Positions 26,411 to 36,876 of a stretch of DNA of 64,000 nucleotides are shown one piece after another. The stretch covers positions 59,155,741-59,219,740 of the forward strand of contig CM041465.1 in assembly GCA_023213395.1 (NCBI GenBank), read 5' to 3'. Source of the stretch: Cycas panzhihuaensis. Lineage: Eukaryota > Cycadophyta. The notes beneath the pieces are model-generated. The model worked only from the letters and a program-made list of their open reading frames with translations, did not search any database and was not told where the DNA came from. Positions within the stretch are counted from its first letter, which is position 1. Each line of letters begins with the position of its first letter. Both the position numbers and the translations under genes were made by a program.

Positions 26411-26967
26411 TATACAAACCTACATAAGCATTGAAATCAATTATATCGCCTTTGCCTTTCTCCCAATGGGGTTTTGATCTCATTGGTTAAATCTTTCTAA
26501 CATCATCTAATGGTCATAAGTTTATTATTACCATAACCAAATACTTTACTAAATAAAATAAAGTTATTTTGTTAGTTTCTGCAACTAGAAAGATAGTTGC
26601 CACATTCATCTTTCAATATATCATTTGTAGATTTGGGGTGCTAAATATTATTATTACTGATAATGGGACTTCATTTTGTAATCCCCATATTAGTGAGTTA
26701 TGTAGTAAATTATATATTATCCACAGATTATCAACCCCTTATCGCCTTCAAATGAATGACAAAGTTGAGGCTTTTGATAAAACTTTAGCTAAGATTTTAA
26801 CTAAAACTGTCATAATGTCTCATAAAGATTTGCATGTTCAACTATTTCTGACATTTTGGACTTATAGAACCTTAATTAAAAATGTTATGGGCATGACATC
26901 ATTCTCTTTAGTTTATGGTGTCTAGGCCATCCTCCCATTAGAAGTTAAGATTCCTTCTTTATGTATC
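26411..26967 (+). pseudogene. Integrase part 2 (catalytic core) of the Tat-like element
   Basis: Continuation of the integrase after the nested copia element. It reads PFSQWGFDLIG (about 26460-26490), HKFIITITKYFTK (about 26515) and an open stretch from 26569 with ATFIFQYIICRFGVLNIIIT, then DNGTSFCNPHI, STPYRLQMNDKVEAFDKTL and FWTYRTLIKNVMGMTSFSLV. The catalytic D..D..E triad is visible as Asp in DLIG, Asp in TDNGTSF and Glu in KVEAFDK. It breaks at about 26965 in PLEVKIPSLCI, where the solo LTR is inserted; the next residues are found at 29578. Confidence 0.9.
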
Positions 26968-27480
26968 TGTTTCCCAGCTGCCGGGAATGGACTTGAGATG
27001 GGTCGACCTAGGTAAGCATAGGTATATACTTCTCACCTTCAGCTAGCACTTGGTAAGAGTCATTTAGAGTGTTGTTTGATGCATGCTTGCTTGCCATTTA
27101 TATGATCGCATTGCCTTCTTTGCTTGATCATGTTGCTTGTGCTTGCCGCATATGATTCAGCCTATAACAACCCACCATGGGGCACTCCTCAGTAAGTCAT
27201 GCACCCCATATGGCACTCAGCTGCCCACAACACCTCCATAGCTCCTCAAACATCGTCGTTGGTGGTGACCTGCTTGCGTCAACACACCTATCATCACTTT
27301 GAGTCTCCTTCTAGGTGTGATAGAACCCCCCATGAGAATCGTCTCTCTCTATTAGCCACTTGCCAGCCACCTGGGCACAAGCTCCCAGCCTGCCCAGCCT
27401 CTGTACCCCTTCTATTTGGCTCTAGGCCTTAGTTCTGCCTTAATTTTATCTTTCAGTCCCGCACCGCTACAAACTTAGCG

Positions 27481-27520
27481 GTACTACAAAGTTTACCGTG
27501 GTACTACAAAGTTTACCGTG
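27481..27520. repeat. Perfect 2 x 20-bp tandem repeat in solo LTR
   Basis: GTACTACAAAGTTTACCGTG occurs twice in a row with no differences, about 130 bp upstream of the TATA box. Confidence 0.95.
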
Positions 27521-27603
27521 GTGTAACTATTTAAACTCATTTTTTTAAACTGCCTCGGCAATTCCCACTCTTTTTGTGGAATCGCCACATGGCGCCCTTG
27601 GGT

Positions 27604-27657
27604 ACTCACCCCTACCGTAACCCTAAATGTTTGTTTAGGGTTGGGGTGAGTATAAAA
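27604..27657 (+). promoter_or_regulatory. Inverted telo-box pair joined to TATA box
   Basis: ACTCACCCC-taccgt-AACCCTAAA (27604-27627) faces TTTAGGGTTGGGGTGAGT (27634-27651) across a 6-nt loop, and TATAAAA starts at 27651. The arms match fully apart from the 6-bp bulge. AACCCTAAA is the plant telo-box sequence, a known promoter element. Likely the core promoter region of this LTR (inference). Confidence 0.7.
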
Positions 27658-29577
27658 CTCAAAAACTAAGATATTTGCTCCTCTTCTTAGTTCATTTTTT
27701 GGCTCTCTACTCCAACTCTCACTCTACAACCTTCATAAAATCTGCTCCTCTACTCTAGCTTCTCTTCTATAGGACACCTGCTGCATCTCGTGCCCCGCCT
27801 AGCAGCCTTCAGCTCCCTTTGCGTGTGTCTATTTCGTAGAAGGAGGGTACTCACAGCATCTCAACAAGCAAACTACAAGATCTCATAGTTGCATCAACGT
27901 TTGCCTCCCCTTCAGCCTAGGTCTGAAAAGCTTGTTTGGCATAGGCTTTTCCCTCTAAGTTTTGGTAGAATCAAGCTTCTTCCTTCTGCTTCAAGGTATT
28001 CCTTCAATGGTCCCTTAAGTTTCTTGGTTTTTTCCTTTCTTTTATGAGCAGTTTTGAGACCATCTTTGCTCCTATCCTTGCATCTCAAAGGAGCTTACAT
28101 GTTGCTCCTTATTTTGCAGTACTTCTCCTCTCCTTTCCTACAAGCTCACTCTAGGGTGGCTATGCAAGAGGGCTGTATAAGGATGGGTGAAGGGAGAAAG
28201 GCGGGATCAGTCCCTTTGTTGGCCTTCTCCCTAAGGGTTTTACCCTTCCCTTCCTTCCTCTTCCACTCCATGCCTCTCTTTAGAGTTGGGCTAGGGATAG
28301 TGAGAGCTTATTTCCACTTCTGAAAATAGCATTGGTAGTCCTTACCATGCTGGTTTCAGACTTGCACTCTTAGGTTTTGGGCATCACATAAGCCCTCAAA
28401 TCCGTCCCGGTCAGTTTGTGATTCTTGGCTTGCCCCAGCTTGACGATTTGATGCCCATAGCACTTCATCTCTTGGGTTTGTCCGTGCACTATTTTGTTGG
28501 TTTATCACCTCTTTTGTTTGTTGTCACGTATAGCCATTACACCCTAGTTTTCCCCCCATTGAGGCTACGTGGAGGTACTTGTGGGTAAGTTGGCCATTCC
28601 AAGGCTAACTTCCTCATCTTAGTCACTGCTTGGTGTTACTTTGATTTGAGTCTTGCTTGGAGGTTTTGGAGTAGAGTGTAATATTTTTAACTTGATTTAT
28701 AAACTACTTCTTATATTTATATACATATTAGGCATATTTTGCAGCCCCCTCTTCTGGGAGGGAGAAACCTTTATTTTGTGCTTGGCAGGTTTGCAACAAT
28801 GAAAGTACGAAGAAGGTAGACTTCTTAACAGGTTAGTCTCTAGCAAGTAGTGCTTTCGTGTCCTTCTTTGCTCTTTTTTCTATTGCTTTGCTTTCACATG
28901 TTGGGGAAGGTAAGGTAGCCCCTCGTCCGTTCATGGCAACCATCATCGACTAGCCCCACACCTGCATGGCGAGTTCGAGTGGACGAGTGCGTAAAGAGCG
29001 GAAGGGCGCAACGTCCTAACCACACTTCCCACACTTCTCTTCTAGGTATTCCTTATCCATTTTTTGTCCTTTTTTCCGCCGTGTTTCTTTTATGCACACG
29101 TTGCATGCTAAAGACACATAGGAAATAAAAAGGGAACGAACACATTCTTGTATTTACAATTTTCTTTTATAGTTGTTTATATCATGTGTAGATACGACTT
29201 AGGTGTGATCTGCACATTTCTCATGCCCCATCTAGCCCACACGTAGGACATCACATCTCACACACATCTGCTTGCACATTATCTTCTCCCTCCCATGAGA
29301 AGGCATAACTTCCTAGAGTCCCCCTTCCTCTTCCCGGCCATCTAAGGGGTAGGTGGGCCTCTTCTTTTGGGATGACCTAAGGCCTTGCCTTGCGTCCTTT
29401 TTCGAAGATTACCCTAAGGTAGTTGGGCACCATTCGTGGGTCCCAAATCTGTGCTTCGATGCATGGATGCCCTGCGTGGTGTTCTTTCTTGCTGTTAAGA
29501 TCCTATTTATAGCCCGACCACACCTTAGCTAGTTACATCCTTCTAAGCATAGAAGACCATACGTAGACGCGATTCCA

Positions 29578-29932
29578 ATATCTTATTGAAAGAATTCATT
29601 GATGAAGAGTTCTAAAGGGAAGCATGCCTCTTGGAACTCAAAAAAGTAGATGAGACCTATTTGCAAGCATTACAAAATAATATGGCATCTAAAGCTAAGA
29701 TTCAGGATACTCATGATACGTAGCTTAGGCCTAGAAAGTTCCATGTTGGTGGTAAAGTTTTGAAGTTAGAATACCTCCATGATAAACAAGAAAATGTTTC
29801 TCCTAAGTGGGCTGGCCCTTATCTAACAACTGAAGATTTAAATAATGAAGACTATCGAATCTCAATAATGGAAGGTTTGGAATTTAAAAAGCCTATAAAC
29901 TCTAAATATTTAAGGAAGTTTTATACCTAATG
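29578..29932 (+). pseudogene. Integrase part 3 (C-terminal) of the Tat-like element
   Basis: After the solo LTR the frame resumes with KEFIDEEF.REACLLELKKV (about 29590). Then come HVGGKVLKLEYLHD (about 29740), SPKWAGPYLTTEDLNNEDYR (about 29810-29860) and LRKFYT followed by TAA. This is the usual SH3-like C-terminal end of plant gypsy integrases (K.GP..I...). Two in-frame stops are visible. It is continuous in order with the parts at 20040 and 26411. Confidence 0.88.
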
Positions 29933-30970
29933 ACATTGTTTGTCTCTAGAACAAGGATAAACTATGGCTTCAAATTCTTTTCTTGTCTAATGAGCTAAAA
30001 CTATAGGAAATTCCTTTTCTTAGTCTTTTCTCATATTCTCTTAAGCTATTTTTATTTTCATAAAAGATTTTACTCATGATCATATAAGTCTAATGCTCCT
30101 TTTGGCATTTGTATTGATTGTGAGTACTCTTCTTTGAGGGTATTAGTCTATTTTTTTTTTGGGCTCCATACTTAAGATAGAACTCAGGCCCCCTAGCTTC
30201 ATCATTTATGTTAATCCTTGAAAAGAGAGACTTCTTTATCAGCTTTAGATACTTTATTAGTTTCTTAGATTATACCTTTACTGACTAGTTCTCCATCCTG
30301 AGGATTCCTTCTTAGTCATTTATCACCTACTATTTTCTTTTCTCTTTTTTATTTATCCTTGGTTCTCTTTATCTATATTTTGAAGTGAGTATTTATTATG
30401 CTGCCTTCCCTTCATGTTTTGAGACATTGTGATTTTGATTTCCTCTTCTTCTAGTAGTTTAATCCTTAAAGAGATTGGTCTCTTATTTTATTTTGGTTCC
30501 ATTAGAAAGGATAAATCTTTGCTACATTGAGTAAAAGAACTTCATAATTTGATGGTTATGAGTCCTTTCTTATAAATATAAAAGAAAAAGTGAAAGGTAA
30601 AGGTAAAGGTTTATTCTTAAAAATTTTAAAAAATTAAAAAAAGAGTACAAAAAAAAGAATATTGTTATCATCCTCTTGTAATCTAGGGAAAGTTGCATGA
30701 TGATTTCATCCTTACCTATCCATATAATAGGTTGGGTTTATTTAGATGAGTCATTTAGGATGTTTAAGTTTAGTTTTCTGGGTCCACCATGGCCTTAGTT
30801 ATGATTGAACCCTATTTGATACCTTTTATTCTTGTTGATTATGGTTTTCGCAATTATGATTTTTCTTTTTCCTCATTGCAGTCAAAACCAACCTCATTGA
30901 CTATTGTCTCCTTCTTGATTGATTCTCGTACTCTCCTTTATTGATCATACTATCTCCAAATACTGGTCAT
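29933..30970. other. Spacer between integrase and second RNase H
   Basis: About 1 kb of T-rich sequence with no domain recognised. A short A/G-rich stretch at about 30580-30650 is present. Confidence 0.5.
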
Positions 30971-30984
30971 ATCTTCTTATAATA

Positions 30985-31260
30985 TTGAGTATTTTTATTG
31001 ATGGACATAGTAAAGGTAACCCATGACTGTCTGCTACTGTTTGGGTGATCTATGACTAATTAGGAAATCCTCTTCTTTCTACTAGCCTATTTATACCTAG
31101 AGCAACTAACAATGAAGCTGGATATTTTTCCATTATTGGAGTTTTATTTAATATTTCTTATTCTTATCTTGGACTCATTGTCATTTATTCTGATTCTCAG
31201 ATTATAGTCTACTAGTTAGTTGGAATATATTAGGTGTACTCTTTATGAATCCTTCTCCTT
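30985..31260 (+). pseudogene. Second RNase H domain after integrase
   Basis: The + strand reads SIFIDGHSKGNP (about 30988-31023), then SATVWVIYD, IPRATNNEAGYFSIIGVL (about 31097-31150) and LIVIYSDSQIIV (31170-31210), followed by a decayed QLVG-like end. This is the RNase HI fold signature: Asp in FIDG, Glu in NNEA and Asp in YSDSQ are the catalytic positions, and SKGNP is typical of the archaeal-type RNase H (aRNH) known in Tat-clade gypsy elements. The element already has its own RNase H after RT (19470-19770), so this is an additional copy, here downstream of integrase. Three in-frame stops show it is dead. Confidence 0.82.
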
Positions 31261-32299
31261 CACCGGCAGGCTTTATCATTGATGTCATTATTCTCTTCCA
31301 CTATCTAGTATATTTCTTAAACCTTTAATATTGAAGTTGGTGCTCTTGTCTCTTTTATCTTGGATAATCATTTCAATTAACTTTCATCTTTTAGTTGGGG
31401 ACACCCTACTTTGAAATGAGTATAAACTACCACTCTGTAAAGAGTATAAACTATTGGTTTTTTAGGATAAAGGTTTAAGTAGTGTGGAGGTTAAGATTAT
31501 AGGTTTAGGGATGAAATAAAGTGTTAGGAAGAATATACCCATCCAGGAATCGTGGGCCATGGAGGATCTTGGCAGGGGGCAAGATCCTAAAAGCTTCTTT
31601 CCCTTGAAGGAGCCAATGAGAAATCCAATATACTTGGAAAACTAGTTGTTTATCGAGTGAGATTAATCTCTCATTCTATAAATAATATGTTTTAATTATG
31701 ATGTATTATATGAATATGGATTTTGCTCTATGTTTATATAATCTATTAGGAGTATAATATGAATTATGTGAGTTTTTCTTTTAAGAGACTTATATTCCAT
31801 CTTTTGCTTTTATAAACCTATTACCATTTATTTCAAATGGTTTTATATTTATAGAAATAGAATTAGTAACCATTTCCATCTTCTTCTTTTTATTTGTTGT
31901 TCATATCCTATCCTTCATTATTCCTTATAATCTTTTCCTTCTAAGACCTCTTTGCACTCCAGAATGAGTATAAAATACCATGTACATATTAATCAAATAA
32001 ATAAATAAAATGATAAAAGAATAAAAAAGAGAAAAAATCTATAAAATCATTATATATTTTTATGGATCATCACACTGATGAATGTATATCATGTTTAATT
32101 TATAAAAGGTAAATAAGGGGGGAAAGAGTTTAGAGTTAATCATCTACTATATATAATATTTAGAGAAAAATGATCAACACACACACACACATACACGTAC
32201 ACACACACATATGTATGTAGATACACATACATATACATAAGAGAATATAGTATATATATCACTCATATGACTCATGGTATATTTTAAGCTCATAAAATT
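31261..32299. other. No gene seen; 3' region of Tat-like element
   Basis: No 3' LTR starting TGATACT was found. AAGGGGGGAAAGA near 32116 looks like a polypurine tract but is not followed by the expected LTR start. A CA/TA-type microsatellite lies at about 32177-32235. Confidence 0.45.
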
Positions 32300-34090
32300 C
32301 CTTATATCTCCCTCCTATCCCATTTATTTATATAAAATACACTCATCTCTGTAAACCTTGATGAGATCTTTCCTATACTCCTGGCTCTATTCTCTCTCCT
32401 CTGTCTAGAGTCAGTCCATATATTGACTCCCTATGTGGTGGAAGATGTTGCCCCTATTGAACCATAGTTCTACCAAATGGAGTAACTCATACTCCTATCT
32501 ATGCCAACATCATCTTATATAAGTGACGTCTCTCATCCTCTACAGCCTTGAGATCTGACTCCCAAAGTCTAAGCTCCATCCTTATGTTTAGGAACGTATC
32601 TCAAGCTCAAAAAGCATGACCAAAATACTTAATCTAGTGTCCCAATAGTATGCAATCTTCTATTTTCCATGCCAGATCCTCTTTTAATGTGGGCACATAG
32701 GGGAATATCAAATCTAACATCCTCCTCACCTCCAAGAGAGTCACACTCTCCTCACCTATCCATAGAAAATATTTAAATCATGATTAGACTCCTATGTAAA
32801 GGGTAAATAATAAAAAAAAGATATAATTCAATGTATTAAAAAATTAATTAACTGGTATACCTCTTGGCTCACCTCCTCCTACTGGCTTTGTTACAATCCC
32901 CTCCCCTTACTGTGAGATTCCCTCTCCTTGAGGCTATTGGGGAGCCTCTTGGATAGGCTCCCTCTCTCCTCCTCTACTCCTGCCTCCTCCTCTCCTCTAT
33001 TAATCTGTCAAGCCTAGCTCCATGTTCTATATGGAGCCCCTTCTTCCTCCACCTGGTGATCCATCTATCCTCTTAAGCACCTACCTACTCCTCTCCTCTT
33101 CTTTGTTGGTTGATGCCTCTCCTCTTCTACCTTGACCCATTTCACCACAACCACCATCTCTACCTCCTATGCCTCCCCTCTCTCTCCCTCTACGTCTTCC
33201 TCCACTATCAATATGGGCCTCTCCTACTACTCCTCTCTCTATTGCATCAACCTTATCATCTCTCTACACTAGCAACTGGTCATATACATCCTCCATAGCT
33301 ACCTCTTAGTTATTTTGCTCAATAGAGGACTATGTGTGATCCTCACTATGATGGATATCTAATTATGGATTTGAGCTCTCATATACTACATGTTCATTCT
33401 TGGATCTATAAACATCAAATTTTCTAGTGCTCTTCTTAGCCTCATCAAAAGAATATAATCATATAACCATCACATCAAGATAGAGCTATAAGAGAAACCT
33501 CCTCTCCTATGTCTCCTGATCCTCGATAGCTGTAGGTATATACTACCTACTATGTACTACCCTCAGTTCATATGAACTTCCTGCTTACATCTCCTCATCA
33601 CTTTTGACCACTGAGATGAAACCCCCATGAAGTTTTGGGTTTTAATATTCTAGAATATGATGATAAGAGTGATGATCCTTCATACCATAGGATTCACCTT
33701 TGTTGTCTATATAACCTTAATAGATATGTTATGGGGACCAAACTAGTCAGTAAAACTAGTTAAATACTAACTATAGGCCTCATAAGACTCATCGTCTACT
33801 ACCTTCCTGAGTCTAACCCTCTCCCCATGCCAACTCACTCCTAATATCCTCCCCACATCCCTTAGAGTGATTTGTATACTCCAATGGTCCATGTTCTAAA
33901 AACATTCCTCCCTAGAATCTATCAACTAATAAAATCATATAGCAACTTATATTCCATTACTAATTAGGTCAATCCACTCACTTTGGATAGACTACAAGCC
34001 CTTAATATGGATAAATCTCCCTCGTCTAGCTGACCAACTAGCTCTCTGATACCTAATCCTTCATTCTCTCGCATCTTTACTTGCTCTAGA
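32300..34090 (-). pseudogene. Plant-mobile-domain-like coding remnant
   Basis: Decayed coding region on the - strand. The best block (about 33990-33700) reads W(S)IQITLRDVGRILGVSWHG, then ERVRLRKVVDDESYEAY and LTSFTD.FGPHNISIKVI. Before it, a region with RRGRFIHIKGL, EWIDLIS and LIDSREECF is visible at about 34040-33910. Together these resemble the plant mobile domain (PMD) found in MAIN-like proteins and in some transposons. Further down (33300-32700) is a Glu/Arg-rich stretch, and near 32680-32600 IEDCILLG and LRYVPKHKDGA. Stops are frequent. It could be a transposon-borne PMD gene or a dead host paralogue; assignment is by pattern only. Confidence 0.5.
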
Positions 34091-34749
34091 AGCTACATCA
34101 CATAAAAACAATCATATCAAATTCTAATTTTCATCTTATGAGAATTTTGATTTTCAATATCTTTCATTTCAAACCCAAAAATGTAATAAATTAGTTAAAA
34201 ACATAACTCTCTACTCAAAAACATGTCTACCTACTCAAAAATACAACTACACAGTAAAAAACATGATTTGTTATAAAAAAATATAATTTCTCCAATTCTA
34301 CTATTAAAATATTTGAATAAGTTTTTGATAATATTTTCATATTTTCTGTTATATTTCTATATTTTTTGTTCTGTAAAATCATGCTTTTAGTCCAAAAATT
34401 TAGTTAAAAAAAAAAAAAAAGCAAACTTACTAGATACCTAACTCTTTACTACATCCTATCAATATCCACCTCCTGGAGCTGATCTCTTACCACAATATCT
34501 CTAGATCATCCTAGAAAATAAATAAGAAGGCCCTCAAGTAGGTTAATTTTCCATATTCATTGCATAAAAATGAAATAAAAAATATTCATTTTTCTCTTAA
34601 AAAGAGAGGGCCCTTTTTCCTTTTTCAAAGCAAAATTTTTTCTTCCATCAATTAGATTTATCCAAGTGAATTTTATCTTTCTACTATTGTCATTCTTAGA
34701 TAAAGCCCCTTTGAAATAGGAAATGATTTCTCTTTTATAGACTTCCCCA
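34091..34749. other. No gene seen
   Basis: AT-rich, with a 15-bp A run at about 34410. It should contain the 5' part of the following copia LTR, but similarity to the 3' LTR is clear only in the last 100 bp or so. Confidence 0.4.
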
Positions 34750-34847
34750 TTTTATGAGAGCTACTTTCTTTCTCTCAAGTCTCTTTTGCTCCCATATTTG
34801 CCTTTATGTTTAGTGCATGGAGATGAAGGATAGATCCACTCTTTTTA
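34750..34847 (+). repeat. 3' end of 5' LTR, copia element
   Basis: From CCATTTTATGAGAGCTACTTTC to GATCCACTCTTTTTA it matches the end of the 3' LTR at 41990-42089 closely. Upstream the two LTRs no longer align by eye, so the 5' LTR is diverged, rearranged or truncated. Confidence 0.7.
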
Positions 34848-34849
34848 TA

Positions 34850-34861
34850 TGGTATTAGAGC
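34850..34861 (+). promoter_or_regulatory. Primer-binding site of copia element
   Basis: TGGTATTAGAGC, two bases after the LTR end, matches the initiator-Met tRNA type site with one C-to-T change. Confidence 0.88.
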
Positions 34862-36876
34862 TTTTTTCCTTTATATTCCTCACTTGCACTTGCAATGGAG
34901 CCATCACTTCCTTCTCCCCCATAATCCGTGCGGTGAAGGAGATTATGAAAGTGCATTTAGAGACATTTTCAAGTTATTATCATAGTATATTTTGTATTGT
35001 TTACTTTCCCTTTCTCTTTTGTAGGTTTGGAATCACAATACAAGGAGTTGTAAGGCCTAAGGATTCCAATCCTTTGGTGGCCATTCATGTTGTCTCATTC
35101 TTATTTTCTTTCCCCTCTTTTTATCCATTTAACAAGGGGAAATGTTATTGAAAAATTTTCAGCTTTTAGAAGTATGATTGTAATGGGAGGTTCTACCCAA
35201 ATTTTCTAAAGAATTTTAATCCATTTAAAATATCCATCATTGTATACTCTCACCTTGCCCATATTAGGATCCTGGTGATAAAAAAATGATGGAAATTTCA
35301 TATGGTATCATGTGTTAATGAGATATTAGCAAGCTAAAATTCTTGTAGAAATAAAATTTGCTTGCTAAACTTCACAGGTCTATAGGATCTTCTACAAAGC
35401 TCCAATTGATATGATTCTAATTGTCAAAGATGAGGCTTCGAGTACAAAAACTAGCACCTAATTTTAATATCATATGAGGAAGTTATTTCTATTTTAGTGA
35501 ACAATAATTATTTTTAGTAAGAATTCTAGAAAAATATAATCTTCTAACTTTGTGGGGCTGCCAAAAACTTTACAGAACTCATTTGGACCTGATTCCACTT
35601 CCTGAAGATGAAGCTCTAAGTCTAGTTTATAGCACAAAGATTGGCACTCTATTTTGTCATCGTGGGAGAAAGTTATTGCTAATTTAGTGAAGACTATTTT
35701 TTTTGTATTAAAAAAAAAAAAAAGTGAAGAATTTTTCTTCCTTCTTTTTATAAGGCTTAAAAGCCCATTGTAAAAGTGAGAAAAAGACACCTGGATCAGA
35801 GCAATATCTGGTGTCCTCACTCACTTATTAGAATTACATTTTAGCACTCTAAAATCACTTAAAGCAAACACTCTAAAGACACTCTAAGCAAGTACTCCAA
35901 AAGCACTCCAAGCAAGCATTCTATTTTCTGTTCAATGTACGTTTGATACAATTCAATAATTTTTTTACTCTTCCTAAAAGGAATGCATCATGTATGTTAT
36001 TTTCTATCATCTTGTGCCTGTTCACACACTCACTAAGGTTGAGATACCTTGGTTGGTAGAATGTCATTCCATAAAGGAGGTGTGGGTTTTAAGTTGGGAC
36101 TGAACTAAATCAGAATATTGGTGAGGTTTGGTTAGCCATACCATCGTGCCTCAATCAGGAATCATCTTGATAACCAACCAGGAAAACTGAAACTTTAATA
36201 CAAGATTAAAATATACCCAATCCAATATCCATCATAGTCATGGGTATACATGTGCCACTCTTTAGAGGGGATATATAGCTACTCATTGGTGAACTGGGTG
36301 AGGATTGGGAGTACCTAGGCTCTATTGTGATTTGAATTTTATCACCAAACACAATTGCAGGTAACGCAGGTGAAGGCCAACTTAATTCTACTAGAAGCCT
36401 AGGCGTCCCTTCAGCAACCTCAACTACATATTGGACATAAGTTAGAGGTTATTGGGTTGATTATGTATCCTACATTTGAGTTTCAAGTTATGTACACCCA
36501 ATGATGTCAGCTTCTACATTGGCCTATAATCTTGTATATTCATCACTTACTTATTTGTAAAAAGTAATCCATAATATAATCATAATCATAATGCTTCTCA
36601 TATTCCTACTGCGTAAAGTTAATATTTTCCATAAGTGTTAGTGGATAATTTTCATCATAGGGCTTCTTATATTCCTACTGTGTTAGGTTAATATTTGTTA
36701 CAAGTATTGGTGACTTTTCTCTAAGTTGCTCCCTTCATCTTTGAGCAACTATTCTTACTTCTTCTTCCTTTTGCTACACTACTACATTACATCTCCCATT
36801 TATAAATAGTGATTGGTTATTTATTGCCATCACTTTTATTGTCCCTTCTTCATTTCTTCTCTTCTTAAAAGACACA
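34862..36876 (+). other. Two-kb leader of copia element, with internal repeats
   Basis: No gag is seen before 36877. Two imperfect copies of a segment containing GAAGTTATT-type and TTTAGTGA motifs occur at about 35373-35497 and 35560-35690. A degenerate short repeat (CACTCTAAA...AGCAAG) fills 35843-35922. The leader is longer than usual for copia, so it may itself hold an insertion. Confidence 0.5.

Larger units (their letters stand above)
26968..29577 (+). mobile_element. 2.6-kb solo LTR nested in integrase
   Basis: A GC-richer block starting TGTTTCCCAG and ending GATTCCA, i.e. TG...CA. It is flanked by GTATC (26963-26967) and ATATC (29578-29582), a 5-bp target duplication with one G-to-A change. 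Removing it rejoins the integrase reading frame from KIPSL to KEFIDEE. It contains a TATA box (27651) and no gag or pol, which fits a solo LTR left by LTR-LTR recombination. The short ORFs at 27199 and 28054 have no recognisable product. The orientation is taken from the TATA box. Confidence 0.8.

Noticed and set aside
28054-28323. 89-codon ORF in the solo LTR
   Set aside because: Hydrophobic low-complexity frame within an LTR, no homologous pattern and no other copy to support it.
32114-32126. AAGGGGGGAAAGA as polypurine tract of the Tat-like element
   Set aside because: The sequence after it does not start TGATACT or resemble the 5' LTR, so it cannot be assigned.
33110-33298. ORF rich in Leu/His/Tyr on the + strand
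   Set aside because: Shadow of the Glu/Arg-rich stretch of the - strand PMD-like remnant.
35494-35820. 108-codon - strand ORF in the copia leader
   Set aside because: Contains an A/T homopolymer-derived Phe run and covers one of the leader repeats; no recognisable domain.
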